A DNA stretch of 64,000 bases from positions 15,906,891 to 15,970,890 of the forward strand of contig JAJEKV010000027.1 of the NCBI GenBank assembly GCA_021234155.1, written 5' to 3'. How positions within the stretch are numbered: the stretch's first letter is position 1; each line of letters starts with the position of its first letter. Source of the DNA: Isoetes taiwanensis. Its lineage: Eukaryota > Streptophyta > Lycopodiopsida > Isoetales > Isoetaceae. A model generated the notes under the pieces. That model saw only the letters and a list, made by a program, of their open reading frames with translations. It had not been told where the DNA came from and searched no databases. Made by a program: the position numbers and the translations under genes. This document shows, one piece after another, positions 23,028-35,814 of this stretch.

Positions 23028-25082
23028 CTCTTGCTTGAAAAGTGGATCTAAAACGGTCATGCTTTCCTTGACAGTCCTTGCCACCACGACATAGCTTCCC
23101 ACTTCGTTTAAGTCCTACAGAGGTAGAATAATCAAAGAAAGATTACCATAGGTTACGTATAAGCAGATTAAACAGTAATACTTTTACTTCATTTCGCATG
23201 ATTGTCACCTCCCAAGTTTGAGGAACTCCCACTTCAAAGCACGAACCACAGTAAAGCAACACATGTCCTGAATGCTGATAACATATTGCAACTAGAAATG
23301 ACCATCTTGTCCTATTGGCTCATTCAAAAATAGCAATCCCTGAGAAATCGAATAAAAGTAGAGGAAGGAAGCTGGTCCGTATAGCTCGTTCTTCTCAAGA
23401 TTAGAGTAATGTCTATGAAAACCGGTTGGGTCTATGACACCAATTATTACAGCATTTGTACAGCTAGGGGCACATCCACTAAACCATACATGTATGATGA
23501 ATCAAAATTTTTTTGACTGAACCACGGTTCTGGAGAGCTCGTTCTGGCAAGACGGGGGATATCCAAAGAGATCAATTGCCGGAATGGACTAACAAATGGA
23601 ATCGGAATTTCATCATTGCAGGTCTACTACCAGCCCACATCAGAAACGTGATGATCCAGACATAAGCCATACTGTGTCCAGCTCCCGATACTCACGTTTA
23701 ATACCCTCCATAGCCAGTTAAAAAACTTGGGCTCAAAAAATATAGAGCATAAAGCTGCTAAATAAATTTGGAACGCCGCTATTTGTAGAACCTTACCAAA
23801 GGCATTATCTAAAAGGTCTTGGTACCAGGTTGAGCAAGATGGGTATGGATGGAGGACCACGAAGCTGCCTTCACCTTCTTCATATGTCTGCAAGGATAAA
23901 GAAATATAAACAAATAGATACTAACTTGAAGACCATTAAATTTAGCACTCATCACTTATGGCCTCTCTAAGTATAATCAACTATAAATGCAGGAGACATG
24001 GTCATTCTTCCCTATGTTTCTATGTTTACAGCCTGTTGCGCAGAATCTGCAATGGCCAGCATGCACGATGCACCTAATGTATTAAAATGGCAAAACTACA
24101 ACGTACCTCTACTAATACCGCAGGGCAGACCAACAAATAAAAAGGCTGGGGAAAAACTATGTCACTTGTATGCCTAAAATATGAATCGTCTGAGCTTAGC
24201 AGCTTCCAAAGTTAAATCAATCTGCAGAAAAATGAAAGACATAAATGACAGTTGGAAAATAAGCATGAAAGACACCCAAAGGAGAAATATTCTCTAACCT
24301 TAACAGCGGCAACTTGAAACATTTGATCATCACTCCCAGGTAACACTGCACGATGCACCTACAAACAAAGAAACATTAGCTGATCGTTGAAGGCAAAGAG
24401 ACAACGAGAACCTTGTGATCTTTTTCAAACAGAAAATTTACAAAGTAGCCTCAACCATGAAACCAAGAAACAAAAAACCGCGGATTTGATGCTGGAGGAA
24501 GAAGCTGAGCCATACACTTGCCAGCAAATTAGACAAATTTATACTGTGGAAGGATGTGCCTGAGTCTACTGTGCTCAATAAGTTCAAAAATGACGAAACT
24601 AACCTACCAATAGCACGGATGAAAATGCATATTTCCTCTAATTTATAGTATGGAGACATTGCCAAAATGTGGTCTTTCTAAACTTGGAATGCCAGAGCAT
24701 TGAAACTTAAAGTAGCCTGCGCTAAGGTGTACCACAACGTTTGGAAATGAGCTATTAACATGAAAACAATCAGAGAGCATAATCACAGGATGTGTTAACA
24801 CCATAACCGAGGATGAGTTCAACCCTAAGTGGCAGTGTCTTGTCGACTAAAGAAGCTATTCTTATATGCACTTATATGCATATCTTACCAACAGGCTTGC
24901 ACTTATATGCACTTTTTTTTGAGGTCCTTCACTCCACTAGTTCACACAAAGAAAATCTACACACAACCTGCAAGTTATTGCAACTGATTCAGAAACAAAA
25001 CCTAGCGAAGAACAACCATACCTTATTTTGATTTCGAAATGCCAAGCAATTCGTCTGTTGTGCTTTCGATTCCGCTGTCAAC
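23028..25082 (-). CDS. Unidentified multi-exon gene with open, phase-matched exons
   Basis: Five minus-strand exons have GT-AG borders and phases that join without a stop: 25082-25022 (LTAESKAQQTNCLAFRNQNK), 24358-24299 (VHRAVLPGSDDQMFQVAAVK), 23887-23797 (TYEEGEGSFVVLHPYPSCST), 23267-23188 (GHVLLYCGSCFEVGVPQTWE) and 23114-23028 (EVGSYVVVARTVKESMTVLD). The 91-bp and 80-bp exons share a split Gly codon, which is hard to obtain by chance. I do not recognise the protein; it looks beta-rich with a C-x2-C-like YCGSC patch. It is followed on the same strand by the TRAIP-like exons, to which it could be joined. Start and end of the gene are not determined. Confidence 0.5.
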
Positions 25083-25099
25083 CTGCACAATCTGCACCA

Positions 25100-26085
25100 T
25101 TCATGTGTCATAACCAAGCCCATGCTACTTAGAAATGCATAATCTAGCCACATGAGTAGTTCCCAGTATGGAATACATTAAAAAAGCCCACAGAGAGAAT
25201 AATCTAGAAGCCTAGCTTCTTGCCTATAATACTCGTTGCTTACAGAACCAAAAGCCTGGCCCTTGGTTTTTGCGTGCAACACAGGCTATTAGCTGCAGTT
25301 CCGACCTGATCTAGGAGATCTAGGCCTCCGAACAATTCTAATGAACAATTCTAATGAAACTCCTGAGGAACGAAATGGGCGGGGAGGATTCCGGCAAACG
25401 AATTCAGATGCATGTCGCAGATCTGCCCTGCAAATCCTAGAAGACCTTTGCATACCAAATATTTGCAAAACCGTGTCTGTCTCCTGTGTTGGAGCTTCTT
25501 TTCTCGATGGCTATAGCTCCGGCAGGGCCTTCCCGCCTTGATCTGTCCAGCGCCGTGTTTTAATCTACGGTGTTTTTAACATCCCCCAAAAGTTTCTGGC
25601 CCCAAATTGATAAATTTAGGAAGTAAATTTAAGCCTTTTTTGTCGGAGCTCAGATCTGCCCTGGATTCTGAGACTTCATCTTTGTTTCTATGCTGAAGCT
25701 GTTTGTGGCTTGCTGAAGACCGATCTGGCAGTTAGGTTTTTGGGATGTTAGATAAGGTATTCCTGTGGCATTACGTTGGCGGTCTTGAAGTCTTCCAGAA
25801 CGCTGCTATTTTGCGAATGCAGGTCCGCATCACATTCTATAGTTCGAAGATACTGAAACAAATCCTTGGAATTAGCCATTATTTGGTTTCTTTTCTCATT
25901 TGATGTCATCTGCATTTCAAAATCCAAGAATGCAAAGAAAAATCGGCTCTTTCTGAGAAAACCGGTTGCCCTATCAACACATTACCTGCTAAAAGGGAAA
26001 TCCGATGGCGATGGCAGTGCTTGTGGCCTTCTCCAACCGAACAGCAAAGAGAATCCGTTGGCTCCTTCCGGCGTGAGAACAGAGG
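25100..26085. other. No gene recognised upstream of the exon set
   Basis: This could contain the promoter or first exon of the minus-strand gene ending at 25082. I see only short ORFs. Confidence 0.3.
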
Positions 26086-26086
26086 A

Positions 26087-26420
26087 CTTCAATTTGGGGC
26101 TTTTGCTGTGAATCCAATGGCCCATATTAAAAGCCCCAAATCCCTGAATCCCAGAATCAATGAATCCAATGGCCCATATTAAAAGCCCCAAATGGGGGGA
26201 TCATGAGGTGGCCCCATCTGAACCGTAGATCTTGCACTTCGATGGCTGAAGTCGTGACACCTCAATCTTTATACCCAAGGGGGGTGCTTGGGGTGGTTTG
26301 GCATGTTTTCATCTCAACCGTTGATTTAAAAAAATAGACGGCTGCGGCGGCGACACCAAAATCTCTAGATAAGGGGGGTGCTTATATAATTGTATATATA
26401 TACAAGTATTTGTACTATAA
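26087..26420. repeat. GGGCTTTTG repeat, copy 2 (diverged)
   Basis: CAGAGGACTTCAATTTGGGG is followed by GCTTTTGCTGTG, two copies of AATGGCCCATATTAAAAGCC (a 57-bp duplication), GGGGTGCTTGGGG, and TATATAATTGTATATATATA CAAG at the end. It shares layout and end with copies at 18.6 and 35.8 kb. Confidence 0.6.
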
Positions 26421-26660
26421 GGGTGTGTATCAAGCAATTGGTCGCTTGCTAAGAAGTCAAAGTCAAAGCTGCAATCGCAGCGAAATAGAAAAGCATATAA
26501 ATCTGAGACTGTAGTTATTATTGGCATGAAAATGATCTTAATTGTTTTTATTCGCCGGGCCTCGATTCCTGGTGAAGGATGTTCCCTATTTTCAGTGTCC
26601 GGGGTGTCTGGTTCAGATAAGTTGAATTCAATGTCTCTTCTAACAAGTAGCATTTGTTGA
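26421..26660. repeat. Dispersed repeat, partner of 10720-10935
   Basis: Homologous to 10780-10935, including GGTGAAGGATGTTC and GGGTGTCTGG. It follows the ATATATAC palindrome directly, as at 10.5 kb. Confidence 0.5.
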
Positions 26661-27159
26661 ACAATCTACAGGAAATGCATTTGCACACACTTGAAAGCTA
26701 CTCAAATTGTGAATATTAACTCGTTCAAGGATTGTTATATTCCCAATTATCTCAATGGGAAGCTCAATTTCTTCAATTAGAAGCTAAGGATCCGCAATAA
26801 GTGTATAATGTGCAGAATAATTTGACAACTTGGTGAGTATCGTGCCAGATAACTTCTTTGACTATGTGCTCACGTGACTGTTGGTAGTGAAAAGGCGAGA
26901 ACCCTTAACAATACAAAATGGACGACCTCCCCTAGCTATGCCGTTGGAGCTATGGCAAGCAATCGACAAACCCAAAGGAGGGGAGGTGAGTAGCGGGGTT
27001 TTTAATGTTAGGACTACGTCATTTCTACCGGTGCAAAGTCGACTTCCAAGACGGAAAGGGGCCAAAGCAAGGGAGGGCAATAGAGTAGCAAGGTTTTGAT
27101 CGTTGGGGTGGTCCAAAGGGCGGCACGTGAGTAGCAAGGTTTTTAATGTTATGATTCCT

Positions 27160-27560
27160 TTAAATTCTATGTAGACTGCCGTAGGTTTTTTAATATTTTA
27201 TGAAAATTCATGTAGATTCTCATAGTTTCTCTTAGATTTTATGAGGTTCCCTTGGATTTTATGAAGATTACTCTAGATTTTCTAAGATTCCATCAAGGTT
27301 CTTCTAGACTCTCAAAGATTGTGTGAAGATGCCCTTAAATTCTCTTAGATTTTATGAGATTCCCTTGGCTATAAAGAGGCCCCTAGATTCTCTAAGAAAT
27401 TTATGAAGATTCCCTTAGACGCCCCTAAAGTCTCCAAGATATTATGTAGATTCCTTAGACCCCTTAGATGTTTTGAGATTGCCCGAGATTCCAACAAGAC
27501 TCCTTTAGATTCTCGAAAATTTCATGAAGGTTCCTTTAGGTTCCCTTAGATTTTATGAGT
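27160..27560. repeat. Degenerate TTAGATTTTATGA array
   Basis: Third array of the AATCT family, same orientation as 19.0-19.4 kb: CTTAGATTTTATGAGGTTCC and similar words. Confidence 0.7.
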
Positions 27561-27569
27561 ACGCAAAGG

Positions 27570-30500
27570 GGGCGGTGAGTGGTAGGGTTTGCCTACGGTG
27601 CAAGTTGCTATTTGTAATTTTTCTAATTGAGTGCCTCTAATAATCTGCAAGACATTCTAAAGTATCTAGTGAACGTTAAGATTATAGGTGTTTATTTATG
27701 GTCAATGATTTGAGATGCTCATTCATGCTGATTGACCAATAATTGACCATTAACCAACTTTACTCAAGTAGCGAGTTAAAGTCTATAGGTTTAATTTATG
27801 AACCAAATCAATAATGCAAATATGTGGTATGGAGGCATCTAAAGCTCGGGTCGATCATGACTATTAAGAGCTTTGATAACTATGAGGATCATGTTGGACA
27901 TTGATTCTTAGAGGAGATGACTCGAGAACCTTAGAAAATTTGTTGGTGATATTGAACATTAGCAATTTTATGTGAGCTCGAGACATTTTCTATGTAGTTG
28001 GGCGTGTTTTGTAAATGGTTTGTGCATAAGAACATACTATGTGTGTGCTATAGTATATGGTTGTAACTGAAGTTCAACCTTTTATCTTTTGATATGAATA
28101 ACATATTTAGGTGTGAATTAAGTTTCCCTATTGATCATCTACGACTCATTGCAGCTATATAAGGTTGAACTTGTAAAAAGTGCAGCAAAATTTGCAATTA
28201 GAATAACTGGGCAATATTCAATTTTATTGTAATATGGGGCAAGGCTGTCTTGAAATAGCAGCTATGTGCAAGATTATTTGATTGATTAAAAGTGGAGAAT
28301 GGATAATATGATGCCAATGTGTGTCAGCTCAGACGTTGGAATTCTTATTCAGATAGTTTGCTAGTAGAAAAGCAATATGATATAAAAAGCAAAAAAATGG
28401 TCAAGCTTCTATGAAAGACCATGGCAACATGAAACAATACAGAGGCAAAATAAGTCATACTAGGCGTGATAGTCACTAGATTAGAGAATGAGCATGATTA
28501 TAAATCAGTAAAACTTGGAGCAGGGGATTATCGCAATTGCAGTTGGAGTAATCATGTTAATCAATGCAATGGATTATTTTACCTTCAAAAACCTATATGG
28601 CCAGTGCAAGCAACATTGCATTTTGTGAAATCTATCATAGAACCTCACTACTTCATGATTCAACATGTATGATCGATTCTTTATTTGCTTGTGTGAATGT
28701 TTCTCCACTTTCAAGCAAGAGTTCTTAATATTGGCGGATAGTATATACTGTACGACCTGATGTACGACCTGATGCTGGACACAACCCTATCCCAAGAAGT
28801 GCACTCCAAGTCCATGGAAGTGTTTGTCGTTCACTCCATGTTCTGTCACAACAAAAGCAAGTGGAATTTTAGAAGCTGCAGATTTGAGATAGTTTATGCA
28901 TCAATTATTTCAAAATTTGTAAGCCCATACACCACGATTTTCATCGGCCTATCAATGAGTTTTTATGATAGCAGATAAGAACGTAAATATGTACCTTGCA
29001 TCATTGTAAATTTAAAGTTTAAGGCCTCTGGAGTGAACAAAATCTGCAAGAGCTCAGCAAAGGCTCACCTTCTTGGTTTCAAATTACCCTGTAAAACAAT
29101 AAGTTAGTATTGGTTGTAAATTAAGGTCTCTTTTGTTAAGTTGACTGCTAACCACTTGGTCGCATCCAACCATGTTCTCCACTTGTAGCAAGTGCAGTGT
29201 ACAACATTGCATTGACTTCCAATTCTATGCATCAGTAGAGTTCTTCGAAACAAATGCATCTTAGATTTGAATCGAGGCTTGTTTCTTGAATGAATTGCTC
29301 GATGATGCTTCCAGCAAAATGATTCCAGGTATTCAACCTGATTCTACAATCTGAAAATGGTGAATAATCACAAAACCCACTTGTTAACCATGTGATCCTT
29401 TGCATGGACCAATAAATAAAATGCGCATTGAATTACCTAGCAGCACGTTGAAGAAGTGAAGCACGCAATGACAGCTTGGTGCTGAGAGCTCTATGAGATG
29501 CCAAGCCACGCCTAGAAGATAAGAGCAGAGAAGAAGATACATCTGATGATCTGAGGTGGGATTCAGGAAGCTGTTTCCAAAACACACAATATAGTTAAAT
29601 TCGTTGGCTTGTAGATGACCAAAAGGCTGAGAATACCTTGCCATCATGAATATCCATTAACGCCTTATATATTAACGCCTTATAATGGCCTACATTGACC
29701 ATGCTAACCAAGAGCATGTGCGCAAAAGTTGGCCCCTTATTTGCCCCCGATTTTTTCTCCCTCTCTACAACCTCTGCATGATCAGCTTTTATAAGTAGGA
29801 AACAACAAAGAACAACTTTACACAAAGTCGAAAATTACCTGGAGTAATGCTGGCAGAAAAATTTTCCTAGTGCCGTTCAAATAGCTAGCACAATCAGCAA
29901 TTGCAAATACGGTTTCTATGTTTCAACCACTCGTTTGCCTTCGCCACCAAATAAAGAATCTGAACATGTGGCAAAAAGAATGAAAGAATCTGCACATGGC
30001 AAAAACAATGAAATTGCATAAAACATGATGTTTTAAAAAATACAATAATTGTAAAGATGGTAGCAATTTAAATCATATGAAACTACATCAGGCTTATAAC
30101 TCAAGCGTAAAAACAATAGAAGGTCCTGACACTCTAAGAAGGTAATCCCAAGAACACATGGAACACGAGCGCACTAGTGTGGTATAATATAGCAGCTGCA
30201 GACCCATGTCAATCTGCATTTTAGAATCAAACATATCTAGATTAAAGACATCTTTTACCATGCGCAACGAGCACACAAGCATCTACTCAACCCATCTAAT
30301 TGTAAATCACATGCCAGGCTTACTTCATGGCATATAGAATCTTGCCTGTATTTTGCATGCATTGAGCAAGATGCGTGCTCCCAATGAATCAAAGTACAGA
30401 TCCATGAATCATAAGCCCATGTAGTTTGCATGTATTGAGCAAAATGCCCATTCTCACTGAACTAAGGCACTAAGCAGTAAGAACACTACCAAATTCATGG

Positions 30501-30700
30501 CTGATAATATGAGCATGTAAACTAGAATATGTTTCAGCTTATATCCACAAATAATTTGCAAGGCACTACATGCCAGATGGCCTGCCTTAATAAGCTATCT
30601 AGTTGCCTTAATAAGCAAGCAACCATCCGTTAGATAGACCCCTGAAGCAGCCTCCATAGATGCTTCAATTTTGAACATGCATGCGCTCCATAGAAGTTCT
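27570..30700. other. No gene recognised
   Basis: Scattered short ORFs. One minus-strand segment near 29585-29440 reads SSDVSSSLLLSSRRGLASHR and ALSTKLSLRASLLQRAAR before a GT. It is Ser/Arg/Leu-rich and resembles an organelle transit peptide, but nothing adjacent confirms a gene. Confidence 0.3.
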
Positions 30701-30715
30701 CATTATGCTTCATAT

Positions 30716-31770
30716 TTATGCTAAGCATTTGGAAAATGGTCGCCTAGCATCATTTGTGGACCTTCCAATGATCTTTCCGATACATGTTCTTGCACAGAGA
30801 ATAAAACTTTCTTTTAGAAGATATGGCCATATTTCTACCTGAATGTGATCTTTCCAATGGACGTTTTTGCGCAAAAAACATAGATTAGTTCTAGGAGTTA
30901 TGGTCATAATTCTACTCGACTGTAAAACTATAGCAGCAGGAACATTCCCTCATTTGGCAATGTTGTTGACACATTTATGCTAAGAATTCAGAGAATGGAC
31001 ACCTACCATCAATTGTAGACCTTCCACCGAGCTTTCCGACGGATGGTCTTGCGCAGGAAACAAAGCTTTGTTTTGGGAGTTATGGCCATGTTTCTAGATG
31101 AGTATAAAATTGTGGCAGCAAAGACATTGCTTGATTTGACACTGTTTTTGGCCCATTTATACTAAGAATTTAGAAAATGGACGCCTAGCATCAATTGTAG
31201 ACCGTCCGGTGATCTTTCCAATGGACATTCTTGCGCAAAAAATAGAGGTTAGTTCTAAGAGTTATGTCCATATTTCTACTCGACTGTAAAACTGTGGCAG
31301 CAAGGACATTCCCTCATTTGGCAATGTTAACACATTTATGCTAGGAATTCAGAGAATGGACACCTAGCATCAATTGCGGACCTTCCAGCAACCTTTCCGA
31401 CGGATGTTCTTGCGCAAGAAACAAAGCTTTGTTTTGGGAGTTATGGCCATGTTTCCGGATGAGTATAAAATTGTGGCAGCTAAGACATTGCTTGATTTGG
31501 CACTGTTTTGGCCCGTTTATGCTAGGAATTTGAAAAATGGATGGCCTAGCATTAAATGTAGACCTTCCGGTGATCTTTCCAATGGACGTTCTTGTGCAAA
31601 AAACAGAGGTTAGTTGTAAGAGTTATGGCCATATTTCTACTCGACTGTAAAACTATGGCAGCAAGGACATTCCTTGATTTGGCAATGTGTTTGACACATT
31701 TATGCTAGGAATTCGGAGAATGGATGCCTAGCATCAATTGTAGACCTTCCAACGGCCTTTCCAACGCATT
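30716..31770. repeat. Satellite-like tandem block of ~180-bp monomers in ~363-bp dimers
   Basis: The phrase GGCAGCAAGGACATTCCCTC/CTTGATTTGGC recurs at about 30930, 31295 and 31655, and the alternate form GCAGCAAAGACATTGCTTGA at 31113 and 31477. Boundaries ACATTTATGCTAAGAATTCAGAGAATGG recur near 30971, 31332 and 31697. Two monomer types of 176-185 bp alternate. About six monomers, the first and last incomplete. Confidence 0.8.
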
Positions 31771-32038
31771 AGCTATTTATTTACTTCTTTTAACTTGTTC
31801 CCATGTATTGGCAGGTGTATTAGCAGAAGCGCCAAGCTAATATCGCGAAGCATCTTACAACATTTCTTGACCATACCGGAAGGTCATTTTATTGTCAATG
31901 TCTGCAAGTATAACAACTGCTGTAGCATTGTGTACCATGCAATAACTATCAGGTGTTCACGATGTTGTGCATGGCCTTTCCGTCAGCCTGTTCTTTTTTC
32001 CTGATACTATTATATAAGCCCTGCATGACGACAGCTAG

Positions 32039-32569
32039 GGATCTTGGTTTTGTCCTGAAGATTATGCTGGCATTATAGATTAGCCTAAAATTATGACAGA
32101 AGATAAAACGATTAATTTACCTGGTGATGGGCTAGTTAATGCAACAACAGCAGGACTAGATTCCAGAGAATGCAGTTCTTGCAGTGGCAGATCCCTATAA
32201 AAATAGGTAGTTCAACAAACTTAGCATAAGATAATAAAAATTGTATGCCTTACATATAGATGTAAAAAAAATAATTTTGAAAGATTTGCAATCTATGAGC
32301 CAAATCAATGCACCTTTAGCATCTTCAGCAGTATCAAAAACGGCCATTTGGAACGCCAAGATATTTAAGACTCCACTTAGTCTTGTATAGATCCTTAAAT
32401 ATATCTGTCTTTTGGAAATGGACACTTTGAACTCATGAATGCAAGCAGCGGCACAAAGAGACCAGCTGTATTGCATCTTGGTTTTGTATTGAAGACTATG
32501 CTGGCATTATAGATTAGCCTAAAGTTATGACAGAAGACAAAACGATTAATTTACCTGGTGATGGGCTAA
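32039..32569. repeat. 94-bp direct repeat pair flanking 340 bp
   Basis: ATCTTGGTTTTGTCCTGAAG...TTACCTGGTGATGGGCTA at 32039-32132 recurs at 32475-32569 with about four differences. The first copy overlaps the splice donor of the exon at 32121-32194. Confidence 0.8.
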
Positions 32570-33695
32570 GCAAGTAGCAAAATCCAATCCTAACCTTACA
32601 AATTGATTGCACCACAGAAAATTCAACCTGTATCAAACAAGTGTAGAACTTGGCATTATGTCAGAGAGGCGGTTTTGAATGGCATGGATCGAGAATGACG
32701 AGCTAGGACTTGAATAACATTATATTTTAGCAAGACTAGAGACTAGCTTATTGTAATGGGCTATGGCTTGCCATAACTCAAAAGTTTTCAAATTTACAAC
32801 ATCTAATGACATAACATTATCCAGCAACTTAGCTTATTGCAATGTACTATTCTTGACATAACTTCAAGTTTTCCAGATTTATAATAACCCATAATGAATT
32901 GGGTACTAAATTTGGCATACTTTTAGAAAGAAAAGGACGAGTAAAGTAGAAGTGGCAAAAATGACATCGACTTCTTAGTTAGAAACTCAGACACACATAC
33001 CGTAATGCATCGAGGATAGCTGGGCCAGCAAGCACATCACCACTAGCTGCCACCATGACTGGATGAACCATTATAGTTGTCTCGCATCCAAATGTAAATT
33101 GCCGCCTGCATTAGAGTAGTAAGAATCTACACAGGATATTAGTTATAGTTTTGATACGGTCAGCATATTTCTAAAACAATAGGATAGGTGAGGTTACTAG
33201 AGCAAACCCTAAAATTGTGAGATCTCAATGTGGCAGATACGCCCCAAATGATTTTCTCCGTGGCCAACATCCCAGTTTTGACCTGAGTTATCAGTTCAAT
33301 AAGCGTTGGAAATATGTGCAGTAATCTAATTTGCAGGCAGTTACCACATTCACGAATATATCGCTCAGCACTGATTCCATTTGCCGTGTAACAAAATCCA
33401 CTGGGCATGGCAAACAAGCTACATAAATGAGCACCATAATGTTTCGAATCAGCATTGGATAAACTTACGTTTTGCATTAATAGGACCAAACAGAGAAAAT
33501 ACATGAACACCTAAAGTATTCTGAGCGGTAACAGATGTTATTGCAGTGCAACAATAGACGCCACGGGGCAGCACATGCCTTCATGTCTGCTTGAATTCCT
33601 GCCCCAGCACCAGAATCAGAGCCAGCTCCTGTGAGCACGCAGAGTACCTTTATTTGCCCCGACTCTACGTGCAACGATTGAAGCCATGCTGCAAC
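32121..33695 (-). pseudogene. TH1: TH1/ThiD-like HMP-phosphate kinase fragment
   Basis: TH1 phosphorylates hydroxymethylpyrimidine phosphate in thiamin synthesis in plastids. On the minus strand, 33695-33469 encodes VLTGAGSDSGAGAGIQADMK then ACAA (nucleotide/substrate-binding loop). An extra C after GCTGCC shifts the frame, and GVHVF continues in another frame to a GTAAGT donor. 33282-33208 encodes VKTGMLATEKIIWGVSATLR. 33105-33001 encodes VHPVMVAASGDVLAGPAILD. The family Asp in VxDPVM is His here. The exon between the first two is missing or unrecognisable. A 74-bp exon at 32194-32121 (DLPLQELHSLESSPAVVALT) joins in phase but does not look like TH1. The C-terminal catalytic GTGC region is absent. 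Confidence 0.8.
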
Positions 33696-33699
33696 CAAT

Positions 33700-35430
33700 G
33701 AGCTTTCGCATTTTCAGGTGAGCCATCTTTCCACTGCGCCAAATCTGTGAAGATTTATATGTTCCTGAATCATTTCCTTGCAAGGGTTTCAAATACATAC
33801 CAGGCAAATGAATCAAAAACTTTAATCCCCGACAAAATGCAACAACTCAATTTACAATCCCACATTTGTATCACAGGCCAAGAGATTCAAAGCATTGCAA
33901 CACAAAAATGCTGGTCTAATGTTGATGTACCTTGCAGTTCCTGTAAAACTATTCAATGATCCATGATAGAAGTCTTGATGCATGATGTGATCCACCCTGA
34001 AAATGCTGCAAGAAGATCAAAGGAGAAATTGGCCTAGTCATGATTCTTGTGATGATGCAAATAGAAGAAGGCAAATTAGAAACGTTGATCTAATCATTGC
34101 AATACAGAGTAAATGAAAATATCATCAGTGCAAGAAAAGACACATACCATTTGCTCCAAGCAATAGACATTGGCAAATTGCTCTGCTAGATTGCCAAAAT
34201 GCTTTTTTCTAGATTGCTCACACTCCCTGGAATGCCATTTTCTTGTCTCCAGCAGGCTCCATAAACTCTAGTTCTGCAAGAAGATATATAATGCTTCTTT
34301 AAGCAAGATGGAATCTGCAACAAATACATTTTGCATCAACATTTTGCATAAAAACTCACCTACATTGATGAAGCGCTTCTATAATATTAAAATGTAGACC
34401 TAGCTATTTGTCATTCTGTAGCTACCATGTTGAACATATACTCCATCCTGCCAAAAAAAAGAACTCATTTTTGCTCAAACTAAACTGTGAAAATCAGAAT
34501 ATTTGCTACTGGAAATGCAAATAATTTGCAGCAAATCTAGACCACTGCTTTTAGACACAGAAGTTGACATCAAACGTAATAAAGTAATGATGGAAACATG
34601 TCTGTAAAAAAAAATTGTCTTTTCATGCATCCTCACAGACCACAAGGCCCCTGCTTTGGGGTCTGTGAACCAGGCCACACCACTGTTTTGCGAATCATGC
34701 CCATTGACCTTACAAACTTGCAAAGCATAGACAAACATTCTACGTATCCCATAGAAAAACAAAAGAGTCTAAAATACCTAGTCTTAAGAAGCAGGCAAAG
34801 CAACTCCAATGGCGGGAATGACATTATCTACTACATCTTCTGTGCATTTGTCAATTGTTCCTGTAGCTTTGCAATCGCAAAGATCTTGCAGCGGCATAAA
34901 ACCCAGAACCAGATATACCTACTTCAAGCTTCAAGAGCGCCTTTTATCATGCCCCTGCAAGAAGCTATAGACCGACGACCAAGCAAAAGGAAACAGAGGC
35001 TGGCGAGTTCCGTAGCCGGAAAGGTTCATCTCCATTCAAAGCTGCCATTGATCAACCGAATCACAATAGAATACCACAATCGGGAACCACAGCCGGAAAG
35101 AAGGTATAGCTAATTAAATGAGCAACCATAAAAGTAAACCCAAAAAGGCAATAATACAAAGATGATAAGATGGACTGGAGCACAAAAGGCATAACACAAA
35201 CTTACACAGATGCACTAGAAACAAGATGGAAAGGAAAAATTAACAGAAAGCAAAAGAAATATGAGCATTCACATATCCGATTGATCCCAATGCTATACAC
35301 TTCTTGATCAAAATACAAAGAACAAAGAGTAAAATGCGTGTTCACAAAAAACGTCATAGGATCATACGCTTTATGGATCAAACGGAGTTCAAACAAACTA
35401 GAAGAAACTAATAAAATGAACATACCAAGC
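33700..35430. other. No gene recognised; one 171-codon ORF of doubtful meaning
   Basis: The plus-strand ORF 34598-35113 is long for this AT-rich region but has no family resemblance and mixed composition. I do not regard it as a gene without expression support. Confidence 0.3.
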
Positions 35431-35776
35431 TCAACGCTTTCCACCACCACCACCAAGCTTGGGACCTTTACCAGCGGGACCCTTCTTAACAGCACCCTTA
35501 ACTTTAGTATCTGCTTAATTCGACCCTTGATTTCCTTCAGAGCAGCTTCACTGGCAGCAACACGAACTTCTGTCGGCATGGGCATCCTTTTTATGCTGCT
35601 TTCGGTAGAGGGCAGTCCATGTGAGCTTGGCAGGACGGAGCCTGTTATGGAAGTAGCTCTTGCATTTTGAATTGATGAAGAGAAAAACCTGTGAATCACC
35701 CCCTCACAAAACGAATGCCACGGCCTGGATAGATCTTCGCCCCGCTGAAGCGACAGAGCTCCTTCTTCAACACCAT
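35431..35776 (-). pseudogene. RPL24: Processed-looking pseudogene of ribosomal protein eL24
   Basis: RPL24 is a cytosolic 60S protein of about 160 residues. The minus strand starts [20 protein letters not shown] (ATG at 35776), continues after a +1 shift as [20 protein letters not shown] and [17 protein letters not shown], then [20 protein letters not shown], and after another shift DTKVKGAVKKGPAGKGPKLG ending GGGGKR and stop at 35431. Two internal segments are missing (the basic RRTTKKPYSRSIVG region and the Lys-rich region before the tail), each leaving a frame change. There are no introns, although plant RPL24 genes have them, so a retrocopy is likely. I see no clear poly(A) tail. The ATG lies only about 45 bp from the GGGCTTTTG repeat. 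Confidence 0.85.
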
Positions 35777-35814
35777 AGCTGCTCCCCGCGAGATGGGATT
35801 TGATGGAGAAATCG

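Noticed and set aside
34598-35113. 171-codon ORF as a real gene
   Set aside because: No family, no splice context, uneven composition; probably chance.
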